IMG/VR virus record: IMGVR_UViG_3300019758_000015
Span: 1 to 37,530 of that record
Strand: one strand, 5' to 3'
Origin: a virus
Length of the DNA: 37,530 nt
Shown in pieces: positions 9,605 through 16,610 of the stretch. How positions within the stretch are numbered: position 1 is the stretch's first letter; every line of letters begins with the position of its first letter. Made by a program: the position numbers and the translations under genes. The notes below the pieces were generated by a model. It made no database searches. It saw only the letters and a list, made by a program, of their open reading frames with translations, and had not been told where the DNA came from.

Positions 9605-9801
9605 TATTTTTCATCCTTATTTTGTTCAGCTGTTTCTAATAACTTTTTACGTTCGGCGTCGATATGACTGCCGTCATTCTTTGGCTTTGTTTTGGCGGCA
9701 TCGAGAGCCGCTTGCTCTGGTTTAGAAAGCTTGGTTTCTTTCGCTGAAGCCGATTTAGCAACAGTGCTTTTTTCAGCATTTTGATTTTTATTTGTGGTCA
9801 T
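9604..9801 (-). CDS. small Lys/Ala-rich tail-module protein
   Basis: A 65-residue hydrophilic protein, MTTNKNQNAEKSTVAKSAS onward, almost entirely Lys, Ala, Glu and Asn, and probably disordered or a single helix. I place the start at 9801 because a GGAG ribosome binding site lies just upstream and the ATG overlaps the preceding stop (ATGA); a longer in-frame start at 9846 would run into the previous gene. Small charged proteins are common between tail terminator and tube genes of Mu-like siphophages, but their role is unknown. Confidence 0.65.
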   Translation of the reverse strand: MTTNKNQNAEKSTVAKSASAKETKLSKPEQAALDAAKTKPKNDGSHIDAERKKLLETAEQNKDEK

Positions 9802-10232
9802 AAAGTTGACTCCAAGTAGTAAGTGGTTGAATAGCGCTCCATCCAAAATAACTGTTGGTCTTGAAGCTTTTGCATATTACAAAGGGCTTTTGATAATGGT
9901 TTGTAACCATCTTTTGGCACCCAACCAAAAAGCCCTTCATTTAATTTTTTACGAATATTAACTAACTCAGTGTTAGTGTCTTCAGCACGGCCAGTTGAAC
10001 GAATACCAATAAGTATGCCTACTGTGTTGCGTTGCCTTTGCATCCCTGAATTTTCATCAATTTCTTTATCAACGGGCGATTCTTCTAATAAAACAATATG
10101 TGCTACAACATTTGCATTAAGTGGCTTACTCATTACTGACGCTATGTTTACGGCTTCATCGACAGTTAAAAACAACTTATTTCCTTTGTCGTTTTCTAAT
10201 TTTTTTACTTTTTCAGTAATACTCTCAATCAT
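9798..10232 (-). CDS. tail terminator-like protein
   Basis: A 144-residue protein whose C-terminal segment (LQDQQLFWMERYSTTYYLES) has the aromatic, strand-forming pattern of tail terminator/tail completion proteins (DUF1834/gp37-like neighbourhood in Mu-like phages). It follows the gpG-like gene with a four-base overlap and precedes the tube module, where the protein that caps the tail and joins it to the head is expected. No catalytic motif is visible. The alternative is a generic minor tail protein. Confidence comes mainly from order and size. Confidence 0.62.
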   Translation of the reverse strand: MIESITEKVKKLENDKGNKLFLTVDEAVNIASVMSKPLNANVVAHIVLLEESPVDKEIDENSGMQRQRNTVGILIGIRSTGRAEDTNTELVNIRKKLNEGLFGWVPKDGYKPLSKALCNMQKLQDQQLFWMERYSTTYYLESTL

Positions 10233-10663
10233 GGTAAAAGCTCCTGTAGAAAGCTTGTGGCCGTATCTTCAATTAAATTTAATTGTTTAATGTCTAAGCC
10301 TATAATTTCCCTTGCTGGTAACGTTACATTGTGATTTTGGCCTGTTTTTCCACCAAAGTGCTGGATAGCTGCGTACACTTCTGGTGAGCCGTAGAGTAAT
10401 TCATCACCTGACACTTCTGGGTGGAATGAATCTCTTAAAATAGCTGTATCAACGAGCGTTTTGCCGCCATCATTTAATGCGCGTTGTGACTCTTCCCACG
10501 CTGTACCATCAGGCGCAAGACCTGCATCAAAACGTTCTAAAACATCATCATGCAGAACTTCGCCTACTTCCCATAACAAAGCTGTTGTATTTAAAGAGCC
10601 AAGCTTATCCATTGCTTGTCTAAAATGCGTTAGACCTAATACTTCGACACGAACACCAGCCAT
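10229..10663 (-). CDS. virion morphogenesis / tail completion protein (Mu gpG-like)
   Basis: A 144-residue protein starting MAGVRVEVLGLTHFRQAMDKLG. It contains the family signature of Mu gpG/phage virion morphogenesis proteins: RFDAGLAPDGTAWEESQRAL around residues 44-63, then GKTLVDTAILRDSF and YAAIQHFGGK further on. In Mu this protein is needed for head-tail joining. It lies between the DUF1320 head-tail connector and the tail terminator-like gene, overlapping the latter by four bases. The motif order is complete, so the gene looks intact. Confidence 0.88.
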   Translation of the reverse strand: MAGVRVEVLGLTHFRQAMDKLGSLNTTALLWEVGEVLHDDVLERFDAGLAPDGTAWEESQRALNDGGKTLVDTAILRDSFHPEVSGDELLYGSPEVYAAIQHFGGKTGQNHNVTLPAREIIGLDIKQLNLIEDTATSFLQELLP

Positions 10664-10665
10664 TA

Positions 10666-11166
10666 TTAACGCCCAAAGCCATGTGTTAATTTACTTGGCG
10701 CACTACGACTCACACGCACAGTATTATTTTTAATGGTGTTTTGTGGATCGTCGGCACCGAGTACAATTAAACCTTTAGATATATCTCTTAACTGCAGCAG
10801 TGCATCTTTTTTATCATTCGTGACTTGCTCAGTAGCCGTGAGGGCCAATTCATAACGTACGAGTTTTATGCTAATACCAGGCAAAGGTGAACTTGCCACA
10901 ACATCACTAGTAAGCGGTAAATCATGACGTTTGGGAATATACCCGTTCATCAAATTTGTACTGGCTGTAATAGCATTATTTATTAGTGTTAGAGCGCGCT
11001 CAGCATCACTAACAGGCTCTGCTTGAAATGAAGTAATATCACCACCCGTAACAACCAAACTAAGTAAGTCAGCATCAATTTCAGCATCTAACTTGCCGAT
11101 AATACTCATGCGTAATTCACTTTTACCTAAGTGGTTTAGTAAGTCTGTAGCAGTGATATAGTTCAT
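10666..11166 (-). CDS. head-tail connector protein (Mu gp36-like, DUF1320)
   Basis: A 166-residue protein, MNYITATDLLNHLGKSELRMSI at the start, with the helical pattern of DUF1320/gp36 adaptors: ALTLINNAITASTNLMNGYIPKRHDLPL followed by a helical stretch ending in LRDISKGLIVLG. DUF1320 proteins form part of the head-completion ring below the portal. It overlaps the upstream gene by one base (TAATG) and is followed two bases later by the gpG-like gene. The family assignment is from motif recognition and synteny. Confidence 0.85.
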   Translation of the reverse strand: MNYITATDLLNHLGKSELRMSIIGKLDAEIDADLLSLVVTGGDITSFQAEPVSDAERALTLINNAITASTNLMNGYIPKRHDLPLTSDVVASSPLPGISIKLVRYELALTATEQVTNDKKDALLQLRDISKGLIVLGADDPQNTIKNNTVRVSRSAPSKLTHGFGR

Positions 11167-11570
11167 TAATCTTGCTCGCTATCAGTTTTAATGGCATCAG
11201 CTAAGGCTTTTGCTGCGTCAAACTCAGCCCATGCTTCATCGCGCAATTTAGCGCTAACGTTAAAACCAACAAGATCTGTTAATTTGCCAGCATCTGGTGA
11301 GCCGTTGCCAATGGTGTTTTCTTCATTGGTTAAATCCATGGTGCCAATAGCGGTAACAACTGCTGATAATTGCTGTTCTTGGCTAAGTTCGTTAGTGGAG
11401 CCATTATCATCTTGCGCTGGCTGTTCTTCAGCTTCGCTAATAGCACCAAGTGCAAGCAATGGCGCTGCTTCGTCCTTAGTTAGCGATAATGGTTCACTGT
11501 TAGGGCTAAACAATGTTTTGTTGTGTTTAACAAGCCAGTTAGCTATGTATGCTTTTGTTTTTTCACTCAT
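11166..11570 (-). CDS. small head-module protein (Mu gp35/HI1506-like)
   Basis: A 134-residue acidic protein (MSEKTKAYIANWLVKHNKTLF) with a short N-terminal domain that resembles the HI1506/Mu gp35 type found between major capsid and DUF1320 in Mu-like prophages, followed by a low-complexity Gln/Glu/Asn-rich linker and a C-terminal helical part. Its role in the family is unknown; it is usually annotated as a head accessory protein. A 92-base gap containing a weak AGCCA/TGGCT hairpin separates it from the capsid gene, consistent with lower expression than capsid. Confidence 0.6.
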   Translation of the reverse strand: MSEKTKAYIANWLVKHNKTLFSPNSEPLSLTKDEAAPLLALGAISEAEEQPAQDDNGSTNELSQEQQLSAVVTAIGTMDLTNEENTIGNGSPDAGKLTDLVGFNVSAKLRDEAWAEFDAAKALADAIKTDSEQD

Positions 11571-11662
11571 AAATCACCTGTAATTAGTTAAAAGTGCATC
11601 CTTGCTGCCACCTTGGCTATCCTAATATTTTAGCCAGTCCATTGGCTTTTAACGGTTAGTCT

Positions 11663-12604
11663 TTAAATACAGCCTTGAATTAAATAGCCTGCATCATTAC
11701 CCGTAAGTAACGATTGGCGCTCGTATTCAACACCTGCTACATGTGACTTTATGGTGCGGTCATACCAAAATTGCTCAACGTTAGGATGTTTATTCCCTGG
11801 CGCATCAAGCGCATAGTTGTAGCCATAACTCATGGTTGCATGCGAGGTGACCACTTTAGGCACAACTGCTAACACAACATCAGCGGTCCAAACATCTTCA
11901 AAGTTGTCGTTGTTTTCAGGGTTTATTAGCATTGACATGCCAATAACCACCTTTTCAATTTGGAAGATTTTTTGATAATGCTCTACGGTCATTATTTTCA
12001 GCTCGTCATCACGAAACTTAGCTAGTAATTGAGGATGCTCTTCTAAAATGTTGTGAACATCGGCAGGAATAACCATTTTGTTAGGGTATTGGCCTGTTTT
12101 TTTGCGAATAGCTTCACGACCTGCTTTTACATCACCAATAGGATTTGAATCTTCATAATCAGACCATTTAGCGCCACCTGCTAAACTTACTTTATTCGTT
12201 GCGCTGTAAGCCGCAGGATTACGTGCTAACGTTGCTTGTTCGTACTCAAGGTTATTCAATTCAATTTGCATCACAGCTTCTAATGATGAACGTTGAAAGT
12301 TTAAGCCTGGTATTTGTGTCGCTTCAGCTAACCATTCTTTTGGTACAACACAGTCAAGCGCATTGCTGTGCAATGAGAAGTTTTCATCAGCAAAACCAAT
12401 AGTAATGCGTTTTGTTACAGTACCTGGTGCACGGCGTGTGTTGATTACACGAAAAGCATCTTTACCAAATTTGATGATTTTGCCTGATTTAGCCGGCACA
12501 CCAACACGTGGAAATAATTCATGGCCAACTAACGAAGGGTTGCTATAACCAAAAGCTAAGTTCGACAATACAGGGTCTACTACGCGAATATTTTTACGAT
12601 TCAT
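11663..12604 (-). CDS. major capsid protein
   Basis: A 313-residue protein directly after protease/scaffold and decoration genes. Size, the N-terminus (MNRKNIRVVDPVLSNLAFGY) and segments such as TGQYPNKMVIPADVHNILEEHP and VWTADVVLAVVPKVVTSHAT match HK97-fold capsid proteins of the gpT/major-capsid-E type in Mu-like siphophages. It should assemble on the co-encoded scaffold, mature through the I-like protease and be fixed by the small decoration protein encoded next to it. There is no truncation or frameshift. The assignment to the capsid role is strong; the exact subfamily is less certain. Confidence 0.88.
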   Translation of the reverse strand: MNRKNIRVVDPVLSNLAFGYSNPSLVGHELFPRVGVPAKSGKIIKFGKDAFRVINTRRAPGTVTKRITIGFADENFSLHSNALDCVVPKEWLAEATQIPGLNFQRSSLEAVMQIELNNLEYEQATLARNPAAYSATNKVSLAGGAKWSDYEDSNPIGDVKAGREAIRKKTGQYPNKMVIPADVHNILEEHPQLLAKFRDDELKIMTVEHYQKIFQIEKVVIGMSMLINPENNDNFEDVWTADVVLAVVPKVVTSHATMSYGYNYALDAPGNKHPNVEQFWYDRTIKSHVAGVEYERQSLLTGNDAGYLIQGCI

Positions 12605-12631
12605 ACTTGTGTTCCTTATTTAATTAGCCAG

Positions 12632-12979
12632 TTAGCTCGTTGCAGGTAATAAAAGGGCTTCAAATTTACTACCGTCAGCATCAGCAGCACTTAATGCGCG
12701 GCCAACCACTTTACCTGCAGCCTTGGTAATGAATTTACCGTCAGCACCTACTTGAATAAGCGCATCAGCTGCAATAGCAGCACCTGCTTCACAGGTTGTT
12801 GTGCCTAATACGTCAACGGCTAATTCGTCATCAACAAAGCTATTAGTGTCAGACACACCAATCATATGTTCGCCTGAAGCGGCATAATCACCATCAGCAG
12901 CAATAGCGCGGTGAGCTTCTACAACAGTCATAGCTATGAGCGTTAAGGTTAGAATTGGGCGTTTAGATTGAGAGTACAT
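12632..12979 (-). CDS. capsid decoration/cement protein (DUF2190-like)
   Basis: A 115-residue Ala/Gly/Asp-rich protein between protease/scaffold and major capsid. The C-terminal half (CEAGAAIAADALIQVGADGKF, AGKVVGRALSAADADGSKFEALL) has the repeated small-residue strands of DUF2190-type capsid cement proteins, which bind the outside of expanded heads. The first 25 residues are hydrophobic and could be mistaken for a signal peptide, but the gene order argues for a virion protein. It starts two bases after the upstream stop, so expression is coupled to the scaffold gene. Confidence 0.72.
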   Translation of the reverse strand: MYSQSKRPILTLTLIAMTVVEAHRAIAADGDYAASGEHMIGVSDTNSFVDDELAVDVLGTTTCEAGAAIAADALIQVGADGKFITKAAGKVVGRALSAADADGSKFEALLLPATS

Positions 12980-12980
12980 A

Positions 12981-13508
12981 TTATTTAGCTCCTGCTGTTA
13001 CAGCGTCTAGCGCAACACTGTAAGAAACATCTTTTGATTTTTGATAATTAAGAACGGCCTCGTTTAACTCTTCAGGAGAATCAAACGAGGTTTCAGCAGG
13101 TGCATCGTCATCAATATTGTCTAACAACGTATGCTTGCCGCCTTTTTCAAATGCCGCTTTAAAGAAATCAACTGGGCTTTGGGTAACGTTTTTAGCGTCT
13201 TTACCTTCGCCTTGGCTAAAGGTGAACTTGCCACCTTCTTCAGCTGCATTAGCGTCAATATGCGCCATAAACTCAGCCATGCCAGTCGCTTGTGCTGGTA
13301 GTAATTTACCGTCACTAATTTGTTTTGATATCCAAGTGCCGTGTTCTTTAACTTGTTGGCCAAAAAGCATTTCAGCATTTTGTTTTTCTAATTGTGCGAT
13401 AAGGTTTTTATCCGTATCACTATCTTTGTTGAACTGTGCAGTGGCAAGGGCAACAGCATCTTTAGCCGCCTTTGCTGCGGCTTCATCCAGTTGTGCTTGT
13501 GTAAACAT
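12981..13508 (-). CDS. internal in-frame scaffold protein (Mu gpZ-like)
   Basis: Within the protease-scaffold gene an ATG at 13508 opens MFTQAQLDEAAAKAAKDAVA, the start of the helical scaffold domain. Directly before it is a near-perfect Shine-Dalgarno GGAGGA (13518-13513), four bases from the ATG. Such a strong site inside a coding frame, exactly at the domain boundary, indicates that a 175-residue free scaffold is translated from the same messenger. Mu and lambda both make a nested scaffold this way (I/Z, C/Nu3). Confidence 0.75.
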   Translation of the reverse strand: MFTQAQLDEAAAKAAKDAVALATAQFNKDSDTDKNLIAQLEKQNAEMLFGQQVKEHGTWISKQISDGKLLPAQATGMAEFMAHIDANAAEEGGKFTFSQGEGKDAKNVTQSPVDFFKAAFEKGGKHTLLDNIDDDAPAETSFDSPEELNEAVLNYQKSKDVSYSVALDAVTAGAK

Positions 13509-14252
13509 ATCATCCTCCGCAGGATTGTTAGGTTTGGAATAATTCAAAGGGGTTAAGTGGTCGTTTAATGACTCATGCTCACGTATTTCATGACGAACAG
13601 ATTCATCTTTAAGCCAGTTCATATCCCATTTATCAATAATTTTGTTCGCAACTTCATCACCTTCATTTTCTAAAAAATAATCACGAATAGATTGCATTAA
13701 ACGCACTAAAGTATTGGCTGTTTGGGTTTGTATAGAAAAGTCGAAACTAGTAGGTTTTTCTTGCTTGGCAGCAAATTTGTATTCACCTACGGGTTGTAAG
13801 TTTAAAGCAGGCTTTGTGGCACCTAAAAAAGCAACGTGGTCAATGTACCAACCCTTTTCTTTATTAAATTCTATGCCTATTGAACGCTTACCGTACTGGC
13901 CTTTAATAACTGATTCAGCAAAGGCAATATCAACGTTGTCACCCGTTAAGTACAGCTTGTCGTCATCACTTAACCTTACGTCTTTAGCAAAGCCATAAGC
14001 AGGTGCGTCAGCGGTTGGATGCCCCGTAAGAAATGGCACTGTACCAGCAGTAAAGTTGTTAACCATTTGCTGTAAGTCTTCACGACTAAATGTGTGGGTT
14101 TTACTTGCACTGTCGGTATGTTTACCTGCATGAAAGCTTTCAAACCAAGGTAGTTCGGTAACCGTGGCTAAAGCATCTTCAATAACTTGCGCTATTGGTT
14201 TCTTTACAGGTAAAGAATTAGGGGTCGAGGTATTGCTGGTGTTTGTTTTCAT
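12981..14252 (-). CDS. prohead protease fused to scaffold (Mu gpI-like)
   Basis: A 423-residue protein. Residues about 35-150 form the Mu-like protease domain: WFESFHAGKHTDS, then FLTGHPTADAPAYGFAKDVRL with the candidate catalytic His in GHP, then YGKRSIGIEF with the candidate Ser. Residues 249-423 are helical, Gln/Ala/Lys-rich scaffold sequence beginning MFTQAQLDEAAAKAAKDA. The protease trims the scaffold during head maturation. It is the first gene of the leftward head-tail operon. A conserved motif shared with the lysis operon lies at 14291, just upstream. The scaffold also appears to be made separately from an internal start. Confidence 0.88.
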   Translation of the reverse strand: MKTNTSNTSTPNSLPVKKPIAQVIEDALATVTELPWFESFHAGKHTDSASKTHTFSREDLQQMVNNFTAGTVPFLTGHPTADAPAYGFAKDVRLSDDDKLYLTGDNVDIAFAESVIKGQYGKRSIGIEFNKEKGWYIDHVAFLGATKPALNLQPVGEYKFAAKQEKPTSFDFSIQTQTANTLVRLMQSIRDYFLENEGDEVANKIIDKWDMNWLKDESVRHEIREHESLNDHLTPLNYSKPNNPAEDDMFTQAQLDEAAAKAAKDAVALATAQFNKDSDTDKNLIAQLEKQNAEMLFGQQVKEHGTWISKQISDGKLLPAQATGMAEFMAHIDANAAEEGGKFTFSQGEGKDAKNVTQSPVDFFKAAFEKGGKHTLLDNIDDDAPAETSFDSPEELNEAVLNYQKSKDVSYSVALDAVTAGAK

Positions 14253-14290
14253 GCAGCTAGTTTGCCCCGTTTAATTTGGGCTAACTGCTA

Positions 14291-14310
14291 GAAAATATTT
14301 GACGTATAAC
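14291..14310. promoter_or_regulatory. candidate late-activator binding motif, copy 1
   Basis: GAAAATATTTGACGTATAAC is 19/20 identical to 27323-27342 upstream of the lysis operon. It contains an imperfect dyad (TATT, six bases, ATAA) like the sites bound by Mor/C-type activators. It lies 39 bases upstream of the protease/scaffold start on the minus strand and also points, on plus, at a TACAGT -10-like hexamer (14329-14334). It could serve either or both directions. Confidence 0.6.
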
Positions 14311-14400
14311 GTGAAAGGCTTCTTTTTTTACAGTACGTGTTGCCAGGCAAAAGTGCAACACCTTCTCCCTAAGTTATTGCATCTGGTTTTAGTAACTATT

Positions 14401-14441
14401 CCCCGTGCCATTTTTTGTTATTTGGTGGCACGGGGCTTTTT
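14401..14441 (+). terminator. strong rho-independent terminator
   Basis: CCCCGTGCCA (14401-14410) pairs perfectly with TGGCACGGGG (14426-14435) around a 15-base loop, and CTTTTT follows on the plus strand. It stops plus-strand transcription coming from the left, before the gene at 14467. A second hairpin, GTGTTGC/GCAACAC (14337-14343 with 14355-14361), lies upstream. Between the motif at 14291 and this terminator there is no ORF, so a short RNA is possible. Confidence 0.8.
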
Positions 14442-14466
14442 AACACTTAACTAAATGAGTTAACGC

Positions 14467-14727
14467 ATGTCTTCAAAAATCAATCGTAAAAAACGCAGTA
14501 ACACGCCACTTAAAAAATGGGTACTAGTTTTAGCGTCAAGTGTTGCACAGGCAGCAAATGAAAATACCGAAACGCTGTATTACAACGGCGCTAAAGATCT
14601 TAGCCGAATACATCTTACTAACAATATTGATTTCACGCCCTGGTACGATTCAGAGCATCACGCTAATACCTGTTTAACCAACGAAATGAAACATGCTGGT
14701 TTTATAGCGCGTCAATGTTTGGTGTAG
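14467..14727 (+). CDS. small hypothetical protein, possibly exported
   Basis: An 86-residue protein with a very basic N-terminus (MSSKINRKKRSNTPLKKW), a short hydrophobic run (VLVLASSVAQA) and then a polar domain containing two cysteines. The first 30 residues look like a signal peptide with an AQA cleavage motif, but the hydrophobic core is short. It starts 25 bases after a strong terminator and has only a weak ribosome binding site. It is the first gene of a plus-strand accessory operon that continues with DUF2786. I do not recognise the family. Confidence 0.5.
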   Translation: MSSKINRKKRSNTPLKKWVLVLASSVAQAANENTETLYYNGAKDLSRIHLTNNIDFTPWYDSEHHANTCLTNEMKHAGFIARQCLV

Positions 14728-14739
14728 GAGTAGCAGCTG

Positions 14740-15429
14740 ATGAGTGTTGATAAAATAATTGATAAAATTAAAAAGTTATTAGCCCTGGCTAAAAGCGCTA
14801 ATGCTAATGAAGCCGCTTTAGCTCTTAGCCGTGCACAAAAACTAATGCAAGAGCATGCAATTACCTACACGGATATAAGTTTGGCTGATTGCGCCACCAG
14901 TGAAAGCTTGCTTGATGCTAAAGGTGTTAACAAATATGAAGTAAACCTTATTCAATTAATGGCCTATTCTTTTGGCGTCGAGCCAGTGGTTAGCTATGCG
15001 CAAGTTAATAGAAAAACACGCGCTAAAGTGTGTTTTTTGGGGATATCTCCTCAACCTGAGTTAGCCCAATATTGTTTTGATGTTTTATATCGTCAGTTAA
15101 AACAATCACGCAGCCATTATATTCAGCAACAATCGAACCGGTGCAAAACGTCAACTAAAACTAAACGCGGTGATGCCTTTGCTGAAGCTTGGACTATGTC
15201 GGTTTATAGAACCGTGCAAAAGTTTGCACTAAACGACGAACAATTAGCCTTAATTCAAACCTATAAGGACAATAGCTTTAATGACCTTGAGTCAAGCAAG
15301 GGACGTGACCGGACTAGAGGAAAAGCACGCAGTAAAGATTATCGGGCAGGTTTGGATGCCGCTAAAGATGTGCGTTTAGATCGTCCTGTAAATGGCAAGG
15401 AAACAGCTAAGTTACAGGATAACCGCTAA
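14740..15429 (+). CDS. DUF2786 protein
   Basis: A 229-residue protein whose N-terminus (DKIIDKIKKLLALAKSANANEAALALSRAQKLMQEHAI) is the DUF2786 signature. The remainder is a conserved alpha/beta domain with LMAYSFGVEPVVSY and ISPQPELAQYCFDVLYRQL, followed by a basic tail. DUF2786 proteins are common in the early or semi-essential regions of transposable phages; their biochemical role is not established. A GGAG ribosome binding site precedes the ATG, and the stop overlaps the next start (TAATG). Here the gene sits far from its usual place between B and GemA, which matters for the rearrangement discussed below. Confidence 0.82.
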   Translation: MSVDKIIDKIKKLLALAKSANANEAALALSRAQKLMQEHAITYTDISLADCATSESLLDAKGVNKYEVNLIQLMAYSFGVEPVVSYAQVNRKTRAKVCFLGISPQPELAQYCFDVLYRQLKQSRSHYIQQQSNRCKTSTKTKRGDAFAEAWTMSVYRTVQKFALNDEQLALIQTYKDNSFNDLESSKGRDRTRGKARSKDYRAGLDAAKDVRLDRPVNGKETAKLQDNR

Positions 15430-15770
15430 TGCATTATGACGATGAGCGAGAAGCTGAAGTAAACGATCTTTCTAATAAACGGCAAAGAAAGGTAAAGCCT
15501 AAAAGTAGCAAACACACTAAGCACAAGCTTTTTAAAGGTTGTGAGCATGTTGAAGATATCAACTTACTTTTTGAACTTACCAGGATAGGTAGCGATAGTA
15601 AAAAACAAGCCATGATTGATTACTTGTGCAAAGGCATGGATGCCGTTGCAGCACAAACGTTCAATGGTGTTTCTCAACCTAAATTTAGTGAAACATTAAA
15701 TCGTTTGAATGAAGTTGCCAATATCACGGGGCAACTTTTAGAGCGTAAATTAAAAATTCATCCCACTTAA
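15429..15770 (+). CDS. KorA/TrfB- or PapB-like DNA-binding protein
   Basis: A 113-residue basic protein. Residues about 60-110 form a helix-turn-helix segment, MIDYLCKGMDAVAAQTFNGV followed by SQPKFSETLNRLNEVANI, which resembles the transcription regulators grouped as TrfB/KorA or PapB. The first 45 residues are Lys/Asp-rich and probably disordered. Its start overlaps the DUF2786 stop, so the two are co-translated. It probably regulates part of the phage programme, but no target can be assigned. A 10-bp hairpin spans its stop codon and the region before the next gene. Confidence 0.62.
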   Translation: MHYDDEREAEVNDLSNKRQRKVKPKSSKHTKHKLFKGCEHVEDINLLFELTRIGSDSKKQAMIDYLCKGMDAVAAQTFNGVSQPKFSETLNRLNEVANITGQLLERKLKIHPT

Positions 15771-15782
15771 AGGGGATGAATT
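15755..15782 (+). promoter_or_regulatory. 10-bp RNA hairpin before the RMF-like gene
   Basis: AATTCATCCC (15755-15764) and GGGATGAATT (15773-15782) form a perfect 10-bp stem with an eight-base loop. It overlaps the stop of the KorA-like gene and contains the only purine-rich Shine-Dalgarno-like stretch before the next ATG at 15792. It may therefore control translation of the RMF-like gene, or protect the upstream messenger end. There is no U-run, so it is not an intrinsic terminator. Confidence 0.5.
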
Positions 15783-15791
15783 ATATTAATT

Positions 15792-16013
15792 ATGCCGTCA
15801 CTTAAATCACAAGCTGTATTTGAAGAAGGACAAAATGCTGCGCTTTGTGGCAAAACCTTAGATGATTGCCCTTATCGTAGAGTAGAGAAGATAAACGCTT
15901 GGGTAAGAGGCTTTCACGAAGGAACGCTAAAGGCACAGCAGTTAACCCTTAACCCAATGCAGGCCAGAACGAATCAAGGGCATATTGCCCACTTACGTAG
16001 TTTGTTAAATTAA
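15792..16013 (+). CDS. ribosome modulation factor-like protein (RMF/CrpP type)
   Basis: A 73-residue protein. Residues about 10-48 match the RMF pattern: EEGQNAALCGKTLDDCPYR then INAWVRGFHEGTLKA, that is G-x-x-A-x-x-G followed by CPY and W-x-x-G-[FW]-x-E. RMF dimerises and silences 70S ribosomes in stationary-phase bacteria. Phage and plasmid relatives (CrpP type) exist, but their role is debated. The C-terminal 25 residues are unrelated to RMF. It sits alone after a hairpin, inside the accessory operon. A host-ribosome target is inference. Confidence 0.68.
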   Translation: MPSLKSQAVFEEGQNAALCGKTLDDCPYRRVEKINAWVRGFHEGTLKAQQLTLNPMQARTNQGHIAHLRSLLN

Positions 16014-16027
16014 TAATTAAGGTAATT

Positions 16028-16255
16028 ATGATGAAATTAAAGAAAGCGCAAGTAGGATCTGTTGCAAGTATTGCAACGATGATGTGTGCAGACAACATGC
16101 TCGAAGCATTAAATGACAATATAATAGATGGCCTGCCAGATTCATTTGAAAACACAAAGGCCAAGTTAAAAGAGCTAATCGATACGTTTAACACTGATAT
16201 GGAAGCAGCCAGTGAACTCTACATTGAACAGGAAGATGAGCAGGAACAACAATGA
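16028..16255 (+). CDS. small acidic hypothetical protein
   Basis: A 75-residue helical protein (MMKLKKAQVGSVASIATMMC) with an acidic, Glu/Gln-rich tail (YIEQEDEQEQQ). There is a double ATG at the start and an AAGG-type ribosome binding site a few bases upstream. It overlaps the next gene by four bases (ATGA), so it is translationally coupled to a membrane protein. I do not recognise it. The antisense ORF across the same bases lacks a ribosome binding site and is a shadow. Confidence 0.6.
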   Translation: MMKLKKAQVGSVASIATMMCADNMLEALNDNIIDGLPDSFENTKAKLKELIDTFNTDMEAASELYIEQEDEQEQQ

Positions 16256-16518
16256 AAATAGGTAACTTGTTTTTTTCAATCCTAGTACTTGTTGTCGCTA
16301 TTGTACTACTTGCCAATATTGGTTGGGGATTGAGTTATTTATGGGATATTGAATTTCAATTAAACCCTGAATTTCAATACCCTGAAGTCTTTTATTTTAT
16401 ATCGCGAGTGCTTATAGGATTAGTGTTACTGGGCTATATAGTAGGAATGGGTAAGTTGTGGGATCTTTTTTACTACTGCATGACTTTGCCACCAGCCAAA
16501 AAAAGGGGAATTAAATGA
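16252..16518 (+). CDS. small two-helix membrane protein
   Basis: An 88-residue protein with two clear transmembrane segments: residues about 6-27 (FFSILVLVVAIVLLANIGWGL) and about 48-68 (FISRVLIGLVLLGYIVGMGKL), joined by a polar loop with a repeated EFQ motif. The tail is basic (PPAKKRGIK), so both ends are likely cytoplasmic. It overlaps both neighbours by four bases. Possible roles include superinfection exclusion or modulation of host membrane processes, but nothing in the sequence decides between them. Confidence 0.62.
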   Translation: MKIGNLFFSILVLVVAIVLLANIGWGLSYLWDIEFQLNPEFQYPEVFYFISRVLIGLVLLGYIVGMGKLWDLFYYCMTLPPAKKRGIK

Positions 16519-16610
16519 ATGAACATAACGAAGTAAAAAGAGCAGGCATGCAAGAAGGTTTTATTGTTGGTTGCATTGTTACAAGTTTGGTGTGGTGGTT
16601 TTTTATTTAA
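16515..16610 (+). CDS. 31-residue single-pass membrane miniprotein
   Basis: MNEHNEVKRAGMQEGFIVGC followed by a hydrophobic IVTSLVWWFFI end. The ATG overlaps the preceding stop (ATGA) and the stop is immediately followed by the ATG of the next gene, so it fits the coupled translation seen along this operon. A short charged N-terminus plus one membrane helix ending in an aromatic cluster is typical of phage membrane miniproteins. It has no recognised family. Confidence 0.5.
   Translation: MNEHNEVKRAGMQEGFIVGCIVTSLVWWFFI

Noticed and set aside
13117-13542. 141-residue plus ORF antisense to the scaffold
   Set aside because: Mirror of an Ala-rich coding region on the other strand; no ribosome site and no neighbours on plus.
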